Assembly: GCA_003482555.1 (NCBI GenBank)
Contig: DMYQ01000197.1
Location: 28,466-38,875, forward strand
Direction: 5' to 3'
Source: Janthinobacterium sp.
GTDB taxonomy: Bacteria > Pseudomonadota > Gammaproteobacteria > Burkholderiales > Burkholderiaceae_D
DNA length: 10,410 nt
Shown here: positions 1 through 6,342 of the stretch, in pieces
Layout: each line of letters begins with the position of its first letter
Position numbering within the stretch: the stretch's first letter is position 1
Position numbers and translations under genes: made by a program
The notes under the pieces: generated by a model
Database searches by the model: none
Seen by the model: the letters and a program-made list of their open reading frames with translations, nothing else
What the model was told of the DNA's origin: nothing

Positions 1-1101
1 CAGGCCAATCTGTCGGCCAAGGGCATCCCGCAAATCGCCGTGGTGATGGGTTCTTGCACGGCCGGCGGCGCCTACGTCCCGGCCATGAGCGACGAATCGA
101 TCATCGTCAAGGAGCAGGGCACGATTTTCCTGGGCGGCCCGCCGCTGGTGAAGGCGGCCACCGGCGAAGTGGTGACGGCCGAAGACCTGGGCGGCGGCGA
201 CGTCCACACCCGCCTGTCGGGCGTGGTCGACCACCTGGCGCAAAACGACCTGCACGCGCTGTCGCTGGCGCGCACCATCGTCTCAAACCTGAACCGCACT
301 AAGCCGCAGCAGATGGCGTTGCGCCCGGCGCGCGAGCCGAACTACCCGGCCCGGGAACTGTACGGCGTCATCCCGGTCGACACCCGCAAGCCCTTCGACG
401 TGCGCGAAGTCATCGCCCGCATCGTCGACGGCAGCGAATTCGACGAATTCAAGGCGCGCTACGGCACCACCCTGATCTGCGGCTTCGCCCACATCTACGG
501 CATCAAGGTCGGCATCATCGCCAATAACGGCATCCTGTTTTCCGAGTCGGCGCTGAAGGGCACCCACTTCATCGAACTGTGCTGCCAGCGCAAGATCCCC
601 CTGGTCTTCCTGCAAAATATCACCGGCTTCATGGTCGGGCGCAAATACGAAAACGAGGGCATCGCCCGCAACGGCGCGAAGATGGTCACGGCCGTCGCCA
701 CCGCCGCCGTGCCGAAGTTCACCGTCATCATCGGCGGCAGCTTCGGCGCCGGCAATTACGGCATGTGCGGACGCGCCTTCTCGCCCCGTTTCCTGTGGAT
801 GTGGCCGAACGCCCGCATCTCCGTGATGGGCGGCGACCAGGCCGCCAGCGTGCTGGCCACGGTCAAGCGCGACGGCATCGAAGGCAAGGGCGGCAGCTGG
901 TCGAACGAGGAGGAAGCGGCCTTCAAGCAGCCCATCAAGGAACAGTACGAACACCAGGGCCACCCCTACTACGCCACCGCGCGCCTGTGGGACGACGGCG
1001 TGATCGACCCGGCCGACACCCGCATGGTGCTGGGCCTGGGCCTGTCGGCGGCACTCAACGCGGACATCCCGGACACCAAGTTCGGCGTGTTCCGCATGTA
1101 A
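1..1101 (+). CDS. liuB: 3-methylcrotonyl-CoA carboxylase, carboxyltransferase (beta) subunit; 5' end cut by window
   Basis: This subunit transfers the carboxyl group from biotin on the alpha subunit (LiuD) to 3-methylcrotonyl-CoA, giving 3-methylglutaconyl-CoA in leucine/isovalerate breakdown in the cytoplasm. The reading frame is open from base 1, so the gene begins upstream. The 366 visible residues compare with about 535 in the family, so roughly 170 N-terminal residues are missing. The ATG at 40 falls inside a conserved stretch and is not the start. Two crotonase-like carboxyltransferase halves are visible: the GSCTAGGAYVPAMSDE loop (fragment residues 17-32), and in the C-terminal half NITGFMVG (206-213) and GGSFGAGNYGMCGRAF (245-260), followed by MWPNARISVMGG. 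These motifs match MccB rather than propionyl-CoA carboxylase beta, and the neighbouring leucine genes agree. It ends 11 nt before liuC. Family assignment is firm; exact substrate is inferred from motifs and context. Confidence 0.95.
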   Translation, partial: QANLSAKGIPQIAVVMGSCTAGGAYVPAMSDESIIVKEQGTIFLGGPPLVKAATGEVVTAEDLGGGDVHTRLSGVVDHLAQNDLHALSLARTIVSNLNRTKPQQMALRPAREPNYPARELYGVIPVDTRKPFDVREVIARIVDGSEFDEFKARYGTTLICGFAHIYGIKVGIIANNGILFSESALKGTHFIELCCQRKIPLVFLQNITGFMVGRKYENEGIARNGAKMVTAVATAAVPKFTVIIGGSFGAGNYGMCGRAFSPRFLWMWPNARISVMGGDQAASVLATVKRDGIEGKGGSWSNEEEAAFKQPIKEQYEHQGHPYYATARLWDDGVIDPADTRMVLGLGLSAALNADIPDTKFGVFRM

Positions 1102-1112
1102 GGGAGACGAAC

Positions 1113-1898
1113 ATGGAATTTCAGACGCTCAGGATGGCCATCGAAGGCAAGGTCGCCACCATCACGCTCGACCGCCCGGACGTGCGCAACGCCTTCAACG
1201 AAACCACGATCGCCGAGCTGACCCTGGCCTTCGACGGCCTCGGTCGCAGCGACATGGTGCGCGCCATCGTGCTGGCCGCAAACGGCCCGGCCTTTTGCGC
1301 CGGCGCCGACTTGAACTGGATGAAGAAAATGGCGGCCTATTCGCACGCCGAAAACCAGGCCGACGCCATGCAACTGGCTGAAATGCTGCGCACCATCTAC
1401 CTGTGCCCGAAGCCGGTGCTGGCCAAGGTGCAGGGCGATTGCTACGCCGGCGGCATGGGCCTGGTGGCCGCCTGCGATATCGTCATCACGGCCGAAGAAT
1501 CCAACTTCTGCCTGAGCGAAGTAAAATTGGGGCTGATACCGGCGACGATCTCGCCGTATGTCATCCGGGCGATGGGCGAAAACGCCGCGCGCCGCTATTT
1601 CTTGACGGCCGAGCGCTTTTCCGCGCGCGAGGCGCAGCGCATCGGCTTCGCCCATGAAGTCGTGGCGGCCGACGCACTCGACACCCGGGTGGCGGAAATC
1701 GTCAAGTCCTTGATCACGAACAGCCCGAGCGCGGTGCAACAGGCCAAGGTGCTGGTGCGCGACGTGGCCGGCCAGCCGCTCACGCAAGCGCTGCTGGCCG
1801 ACACGGCCGAACGCATCGCGCATATCCGCGCATCGGAGCAGGGCCGCGAAGGCGTGCAGTCCTTCCTCGAAAAGCGCAAGCCGAATTGGCTGAATTGA
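1113..1898 (+). CDS. liuC: 3-methylglutaconyl-CoA hydratase, enoyl-CoA hydratase/isomerase (crotonase) family
   Basis: LiuC adds water to 3-methylglutaconyl-CoA to form HMG-CoA, the step between MCC and HMG-CoA lyase. The 261-residue product is full length for a crotonase. The start is the ATG at 1113, with an AGGGAG ribosome site at 1101-1106 that overlaps the liuB stop; the frame stays open further upstream but only as an out-of-frame shadow of liuB. Oxyanion-hole segments are FCAGAD (residues 61-66) and YAGGMGLVAACD (111-122). One catalytic glutamate is present, E136 in LSEVKLGLIP. The position that carries the other glutamate in classical enoyl-CoA hydratases is Gly116 here, which I recall as usual in bacterial LiuC-like proteins. 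The C-terminal half (ISPYVIRAMGE, RRYFLTAERF) also resembles LiuC. A general enoyl-CoA hydratase is the alternative, but position between MCC subunit genes favours LiuC. Confidence 0.9.
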   Translation: MEFQTLRMAIEGKVATITLDRPDVRNAFNETTIAELTLAFDGLGRSDMVRAIVLAANGPAFCAGADLNWMKKMAAYSHAENQADAMQLAEMLRTIYLCPKPVLAKVQGDCYAGGMGLVAACDIVITAEESNFCLSEVKLGLIPATISPYVIRAMGENAARRYFLTAERFSAREAQRIGFAHEVVAADALDTRVAEIVKSLITNSPSAVQQAKVLVRDVAGQPLTQALLADTAERIAHIRASEQGREGVQSFLEKRKPNWLN

Positions 1899-1902
1899 GT
1901 CT

Positions 1903-1906
1903 GGAG
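1903..1906 (+). promoter_or_regulatory. Ribosome binding site that fixes the TTG start of bioA
   Basis: GGAG lies five bases before the TTG at 1912 in the 13-nt gap after the liuC stop. The first in-frame ATG (1981) is inside the conserved WHPCTQM segment of the aminotransferase, so starting there would delete family sequence. The TTG is therefore the best-supported start. Confidence 0.6.
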
Positions 1907-1911
1907 CAGTT

Positions 1912-3252
1912 TTGGAATTAGATAAGCAATCAAGTTGGGTCGAACGCAGCCTGCGCAGCGTCTGGCATCCGTGCACCCAGATGCAGCACCATGCGCCTCA
2001 CGAAAACACCGTGCCGCTGATCGCGGTCAGCCACGGCCGCGGCGCCTGGCTTTACGACCACGAGGGACGGCGCTACCTGGACGCGATCAGCTCCTGGTGG
2101 GTGAACCTGTTCGGCCATGCCAACCCGCGCATCAACGCGGCCCTGAAGGATCAGCTTGACCGGCTCGAACACGCCATGCTGGCCGGCTTCACGCACGAGC
2201 CGGTGATTCAATTGTCGGAGCAGTTGTCCGCCCTGACCGATCACGTGCTGGGCCACAGCTTCTACGCCTCCGACGGCGCCTCCGCCGTCGAAATCGCCCT
2301 GAAGATGAGCTTTCACGCCTGGCGCAACGGCGGCCAGGGCGAGAAGCAGGAATTCGTCTGCCTGAAGGGAAGTTATCACGGCGAGACCATCGGCGCGCTG
2401 GCCGTCACCGACGTCGCCCTGTTCAAGGACGCCTACGGCCCCTTGCTGCGCGCCGCCCACGTGGTGGCCGCGCCCGATGCGCGCAACGCCGCCGAGGGCG
2501 AGACGGCCGCGGACGTGGCGCGCCGCGCCGCTCTAGACGTCGAGCGCCTGTTTGTCGAACGGGGCCGCCACATCGCCGCCATCATCATCGAACCGCTGGT
2601 GCAGTGCGCCACCGGCATGGCGATGCACGACCCGCTCTACCTGACCCTGGTGCGCGAACTGTGCGACCGCCACCAGGTCCACATGATCCTCGACGAAATC
2701 GCCGTCGGCTGCGGCCGCACCGGCACCTTCTTCGCCTGCGAGCAGGCCGCCATCTGGCCCGACTTCCTGTGCCTGTCGAAGGGGATCAGCGGCGGCTACC
2801 TGCCGCTCTCGCTGGTGATGACGCGCGAAGACATTTACCAGGCCTTCTACAGCACCGACGTGCGGCGCGGCTTCCTGCACTCGCATTCCTACACCGGCAA
2901 TCCGCTCGCCTGCCGGGCCGCGCTGGCGACCCTGGAAATCTTCCGCGAAGACGATGTGCTGGCGACCAACCGCGTGCGCGCGCAACGCCTGACGGACGCG
3001 CTGGCGCCGCTGGCGCAACACGAACGCACGCGCCACTTCCGCAACCGCGGCATGATCTGGGCCTTCGACGCGGTCGACGCGGCGCCCGACTTTTCGCGCC
3101 AATTCTTTTCCGCCGCCGTCGAGCGGGAGCTGCTGATGCGCCCGATCGGCACCACCGTCTACATGATGCCGCCGTATATCCTGGATGACGAAGAAATCGA
3201 CGGCCTGGCGGCGCGCACCCTGGCCGTGTTCGAGCAAGTGATGGCGGCCTGA
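1912..3252 (+). CDS. bioA: Adenosylmethionine-8-amino-7-oxononanoate aminotransferase (DAPA synthase), TTG start
   Basis: BioA moves the amino group of S-adenosylmethionine onto KAPA to make 7,8-diaminopelargonate, the second step of biotin ring assembly. It is a cytoplasmic PLP enzyme of aminotransferase class III. The 446 residues are normal length. Visible markers are WHPCTQM (18-24), SSWW (60-63), the phosphate-binding DGASAVE (121-127), SYHGE (154-158), the PLP-ring aspartate D261 in LDEIAVGCGRTG, and the Schiff-base lysine K290 in CLSKGISGGYLPLS. The SSWW and WHPCTQM signatures separate BioA from ornithine- or GABA-type class III enzymes. Translation starts at a TTG, which may lower expression relative to its ATG-started neighbours. 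It starts 13 nt after liuC and ends one base before bioF, so it is probably cotranscribed with both. No BirA- or BioR-like operator is visible ahead of it. Confidence 0.95.
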   Translation: MELDKQSSWVERSLRSVWHPCTQMQHHAPHENTVPLIAVSHGRGAWLYDHEGRRYLDAISSWWVNLFGHANPRINAALKDQLDRLEHAMLAGFTHEPVIQLSEQLSALTDHVLGHSFYASDGASAVEIALKMSFHAWRNGGQGEKQEFVCLKGSYHGETIGALAVTDVALFKDAYGPLLRAAHVVAAPDARNAAEGETAADVARRAALDVERLFVERGRHIAAIIIEPLVQCATGMAMHDPLYLTLVRELCDRHQVHMILDEIAVGCGRTGTFFACEQAAIWPDFLCLSKGISGGYLPLSLVMTREDIYQAFYSTDVRRGFLHSHSYTGNPLACRAALATLEIFREDDVLATNRVRAQRLTDALAPLAQHERTRHFRNRGMIWAFDAVDAAPDFSRQFFSAAVERELLMRPIGTTVYMMPPYILDDEEIDGLAARTLAVFEQVMAA

Positions 3253-3253
3253 C

Positions 3254-4438
3254 ATGGAACTGATCGCCCAACTCCAGCAAGAACTGCGCACGCTCGACGA
3301 GCGCAGCCTGACGCGCCGGCGCCGCATCGTCGAAACCCCGTGCGGCCCGCGCGTCAACGTGGACGGGCGCGAACTGCTGGCCTTCTGCGCCAACGACTAC
3401 CTGGGCCTGGCCGCCCACCCGCGCCTGGTCGCCGCGCTGCAAGAGGGCGCGGCCCGCTACGGCGTCGGCAGCGGCGCCTCGCACCTGATCAGCGGCCATA
3501 GCCGCGCCCACGCCGACCTGGAAGAACGGCTGGCGGAATTCGTCGGCCCCAACCTGGAATCGGCCCGCGCCCTGTATTTCTGCACCGGCTACATGGCCAA
3601 CCTGGCCGTGCTGACGGGCCTGTGCGCGGCCGACAAGGACGCCGAAATCTTTTCCGAGGAGCTCAACCACGCCTCCCTGATCGACGGCGCCCGCCTGGCG
3701 CGCGTCAAGGTCGGCGTCTATCCGCACGCCGACCTGGAAGCGCTGGCCGCGCTGCTGGCCGCCAGCGCCGCGCGCACCAAGATCGTCGTCACCGACAGCG
3801 TCTTCAGCATGGACGGCAACCTGGCGCCGCTGCCGGCCCTGCTGGCCCTGTGCGAACGGCACGGCGCCTGGCTGGTGGTGGACGACGCGCACGGCTTCGG
3901 CACCCTGGGCGCGCACGGGCGCGGCGCCCTCGAGCACTTCGACCTGCGCTCGCCCCACCTGGTCTACATGGGCACCCTGAGCAAGGCCGCCGGCGTGGGC
4001 GGCGCCTTCGTCGCGGCCCACGCCAGCGTGATCGAGACGCTGATCCAGAAAGCCCGGCCCTACATCTACACCACCGCCGCCGCGCCGGCGCTGGCGCACG
4101 CCCTGCTGACCAGCATAGACTTGATCGCCGGCGCGGAAGGCGCGGCCCGGCGCGCCCAGCTGCGCGCCCTGATCGCGCAACTGGGCACCGGCCTGCGCCT
4201 GGAACGCTGGCGGCGCCTGCCCTCGGCCACCGCGATCCAGCCGATACTGTTAGGCGCCAACGACGAAACCATGCGCGCGGGCGCCGCCCTGTTCGAGCGC
4301 GGCCTGTGGGTCGGCACCATCCGCCCGCCCACCGTCCCGCCCGGCACCGCGCGCCTGCGCGTGACCCTGTCGGCGGCCCACACCGGCGCCGAAGTGGCGC
4401 AACTGATCACCGCACTCAACGCATTGGAAAGGACTTGA
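3254..4438 (+). CDS. bioF: 8-amino-7-oxononanoate synthase (KAPA synthase)
   Basis: BioF condenses pimeloyl-ACP (or pimeloyl-CoA) with L-alanine, releasing CO2 and giving KAPA, the first committed step of biotin ring formation. It belongs to the PLP-dependent alpha-oxoamine synthases. At 394 residues it is normal length. Seen in order: FCANDYLGLAAHPRL near residue 45, GSGASHLISGHS around the active-site His77, DDAHGFGTLG (210-219) with the PLP aspartate and histidine, and the Schiff-base lysine K244 in MGTLSKAAGVGG. The ATG at 3254 follows the bioA stop by one base in the arrangement TGA-C-ATG. No strong ribosome site is visible, so translation is likely coupled to bioA. The related Kbl and HemA enzymes are alternatives by fold, but the bioA/bioD context settles the call. 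Confidence 0.95.
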   Translation: MELIAQLQQELRTLDERSLTRRRRIVETPCGPRVNVDGRELLAFCANDYLGLAAHPRLVAALQEGAARYGVGSGASHLISGHSRAHADLEERLAEFVGPNLESARALYFCTGYMANLAVLTGLCAADKDAEIFSEELNHASLIDGARLARVKVGVYPHADLEALAALLAASAARTKIVVTDSVFSMDGNLAPLPALLALCERHGAWLVVDDAHGFGTLGAHGRGALEHFDLRSPHLVYMGTLSKAAGVGGAFVAAHASVIETLIQKARPYIYTTAAAPALAHALLTSIDLIAGAEGAARRAQLRALIAQLGTGLRLERWRRLPSATAIQPILLGANDETMRAGAALFERGLWVGTIRPPTVPPGTARLRVTLSAAHTGAEVAQLITALNALERT

Positions 4439-4439
4439 C

Positions 4440-5211
4440 ATGAGCCTCGACGATCCCATTCTGGCCAGCCGCGAAGAAGCGGCGCCGGCCGCCAGCGGCC
4501 TGCCGTCGCGCTTCACCTGCTTCGTCACCGGCACCGACACTGAAATCGGCAAGACCCTGACCTCGGCCGCGATGCTGCACGCGCTGGTGCGCGCCGGCGT
4601 GCGCGCCTGCGGCATGAAGCCGGTCGCCGCCGGCGCCGAACTGCGCGACGGCGCCTGGCACAATGACGACGCCGACCGCCTGATCGCGGCCGGCAACGTA
4701 ACCATGCTGCCCACCCTGACCACGCCGTACATGTTCAAGGAGCCGGCCGCGCCCCCACATCGCCGCCGCGCTGGAAGGCGTGACCATCGAGGCGGTGCCG
4801 ATCCTGGCCGCCTACACCGAACTGGCCGCCGCCTCCGACGCGGTGGTGGTGGAAGGCGTGGGCGGCTTCCGCGTGCCGCTGGCGGACGGCTTCGACACCG
4901 CCGACCTGGCCCGGCAACTGGGCTTGCCGGTGGTGCTGGTGGTGGGCCTGCGCCTGGGCTGCATCAACCACGCTCTGCTGACGGCGGAGGCGATCATCGC
5001 GCGCGGCCTGGTGCTGGCCGGCTGGGTCGCCAACGAGCTGGAGGAGCCGATGAACTTCGCCGACGAGAATATCGAGGCGCTGCTGCTGCGCCTTCCAGCG
5101 CCGCTGCTGGGGCGGGTGCCGCGCCTGGCGCTGCCGTCCGCCGCGGCGGCCGCCGAATACCTGAATTTTTCATGCCTGCCGAATTGGCCGGGCAACCATA
5201 CACAACGTTGA
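4440..5211 (+). pseudogene. bioD: Dethiobiotin synthetase, interrupted by a one-base frameshift at 4752-4756
   Basis: BioD uses ATP and CO2 to close the ureido ring of diaminopelargonate, giving dethiobiotin. The gene is read in two frames. From ATG 4440 (ribosome site GGAAAGGA at 4426-4433), residues 1-105 carry the P-loop TGTDTEIGKT (30-39), KPVAAG (K60), NDDADR, and YMFKEPAAP. The frame then breaks at a run of five Cs. Removing one C continues perfectly into HIAAALEG, VVVEGVGGFRVPL (E138) and GWVANELEEP, ending at 5211. The repaired protein would be 256 residues, with about 22 more N-terminal residues than E. coli BioD. As written, the first frame instead runs to 5357 as a 305-residue protein with a Gly/Arg/Pro-rich tail that overlaps bioB. 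The cause may be a sequencing error, a recent mutation, or less likely +1 recoding. The intact motifs on both sides argue that the gene is functional or only just lost. Confidence 0.88.
4752..4756 (+). other. bioD: Frameshift point in bioD: C5 homopolymer
   Basis: The run CCCCC, preceded by GCG and followed by ACAT, is where the dethiobiotin synthetase reading frame changes. Reading four Cs gives Pro-His-Ile-Ala and restores the conserved EPAAPHIAA segment; five Cs give Pro-Pro-His-Arg and lose the family match. Homopolymer runs are common sites of both sequencing and replication slippage. Confidence 0.88.
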
Positions 5212-5221
5212 AGGAAACACG

Positions 5222-6271
5222 ATGTCCCACACCCAGTCGCAAGAAACCAAGTCGGTCGAGCTGCACCGTCCCGTCGCCGCCATCACCCTGCCGGAAGCGG
5301 CCACCTGGCCGCTGGCCGACGTGCTGGCCCTGTTCGACCTGCCTTTCAACGACTTGATGTTTCAGGCCCAGCAAAGCCACCGCCTGAACTTCCCCGACGC
5401 CGACGTCGAACTGGCCACCCTGCTGTCGATCAAGACCGGCGGTTGCGAAGAGGATTGCAGCTACTGCCCGCAGGCGGCGCGCTACGACACCGGCGTCGAA
5501 GCCAAGAAGATCCTCGACATCGACACCGTGCTGGACGCGGCGCGCCAGGCCAAGGCGAATGGCGCCACCCGCTTCTGCATGGGTGCCGCCTGGCGCAGCC
5601 CGAAAGAGCGCGACATGGACAAGGTCGAAGAGATGGTGCGCGAAGTGAAGGCCCTGGGCCTGGAAACCTGCGCCACCCTGGGCATGCTGGAAGAAGGCCA
5701 GGCCGACCGCCTGAAAAGCGCCGGCCTCGACTACTACAACCACAACCTCGACACCGCGCCCGAGTTCTACAGCAACGTGATCTCGACGCGCGAATACCAG
5801 GACCGCCTCGACACCCTGGGCCGGGTGCGCAACGCCGGCCTGAAAGTGTGCTGCGGCGGTATCGTCGGCATGGGCGAGACGCGCCTGCAGCGCGCCGGCC
5901 TGATCGCGCAATTGGCGAACCTGAATCCCTACCCGGAATCGGTGCCGGTGAACCACCTGGTGCAGGTGGAAGGCACGCCGCTGCACGGCCTCGACCCGCT
6001 CGACCCCTTCGAATTCGTGCGCACCATCGCCGTCGCCCGCATCACCATGCCGAAGGCGCGCGTGCGCCTGTCGGCCGGCCGCCGCCAGATGGGCGAAGCG
6101 GTGCAAGCCATGTGCTTCCTGGCCGGCGCCAACTCGATTTTCTACGGCGACAAGCTGCTCACGACCTCGAATCCGGAAGCCGAGGACGACCGCGACCTGC
6201 TGGCCAAGCTGGGCTTGAAAACCCGCGCCGCCACGCTCGAATCGGCGCCCAAGGAAAGCTGTGCCTGTTAA
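5222..6271 (+). CDS. bioB: Biotin synthase (radical SAM sulfur insertion)
   Basis: BioB inserts sulfur into dethiobiotin to complete biotin, using S-adenosylmethionine, a 4Fe-4S cluster and a sacrificial 2Fe-2S cluster. The radical-SAM motif C75-x3-C79-x2-C82 lies in KTGGCEEDCSYCPQAARY. Cysteines matching the second cluster are C119 (FCMGAAWR), C150 (ETCATLG) and C210 (VCCGGIVGMGE), and the arginine ligand is probably R287 in LSAGRRQM. YYNHNLDT is also present. At 349 residues it is normal, with about 22 extra N-terminal residues before the core compared with E. coli. The start is ATG 5222, with AAGGA at 5211-5215; the ribosome site begins at the last base of the bioD stop, so the two are probably coupled. 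Because of the bioD frameshift, ribosomes that stay in the first bioD frame would run 136 nt into bioB before stopping. Confidence 0.97.
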   Translation: MSHTQSQETKSVELHRPVAAITLPEAATWPLADVLALFDLPFNDLMFQAQQSHRLNFPDADVELATLLSIKTGGCEEDCSYCPQAARYDTGVEAKKILDIDTVLDAARQAKANGATRFCMGAAWRSPKERDMDKVEEMVREVKALGLETCATLGMLEEGQADRLKSAGLDYYNHNLDTAPEFYSNVISTREYQDRLDTLGRVRNAGLKVCCGGIVGMGETRLQRAGLIAQLANLNPYPESVPVNHLVQVEGTPLHGLDPLDPFEFVRTIAVARITMPKARVRLSAGRRQMGEAVQAMCFLAGANSIFYGDKLLTTSNPEAEDDRDLLAKLGLKTRAATLESAPKESCAC

Positions 6272-6342
6272 TTCGAAAGCCGCTTCGCCTTACAGTTTGC
6301 ATACAATAAAAAACTTCCAGCCGCCCGCTTGAGAAAGAGACT
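6272..6342 (+). promoter_or_regulatory. AT-rich 71-nt gap before liuD with a possible weak internal promoter
   Basis: This is the only gap longer than 13 nt between genes in the string. It has an AT-rich core (about 6290-6314) containing TACAAT at 6302-6307, five of six matches to the -10 consensus. I find no convincing -35 hexamer at 16-18 nt upstream, so either the site needs an activator or it is not a promoter. GAGAAAGAGA at 6331-6340 is a purine-rich, weak ribosome site for liuD. A short CGAA/TTCG stem (6274-6287) has no T run and is not a terminator. Confidence 0.35.

Noticed and set aside
40..42. ATG 40 as the start of liuB
   Set aside because: The preceding codons read QANLSAKGIPQIAVV, conserved MccB sequence, so the gene continues off the left edge.
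579..1112. N-terminal extension of liuC upstream of ATG 1113
   Set aside because: The in-frame upstream part is an Arg/Gly/His-rich out-of-phase reading of liuB; ATG 1113 has a good ribosome site and gives a normal-length crotonase.
1899..1911. Biotin operator (BirA or BioR type) ahead of bioA
   Set aside because: The 13-nt gap is too short for a BirA site and contains no TTAT/ATAA dyad; none was seen at the other bio junctions.
969..1976. Minus-strand open frame of 335 codons opposite liuC
   Set aside because: It lies wholly opposite coding sequence with no recognisable domain or good ribosome site.
1981..1983. ATG 1981 as the start of bioA
   Set aside because: It lies within WHPCTQM, a conserved BioA segment, and lacks the ribosome site that the TTG at 1912 has.
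2786..4180. Long minus-strand open frame of 464 codons opposite bioA/bioF
   Set aside because: It lies opposite two firmly identified genes, its translation is low-complexity (Gly/Ala/Arg/Val-rich) with no recognisable motif, and such frames are expected opposite GC-rich genes.
4780..5211. A separate small gene starting at GTG 4780
   Set aside because: Its sequence is the C-terminal half of BioD and joins the upstream half exactly when one C is removed; there is no ribosome site of its own.
4994..6106. Minus-strand open frame of 370 codons opposite bioD/bioB
   Set aside because: It is an antisense shadow of bioB, with His/Gln/Val-rich composition and no family resemblance.
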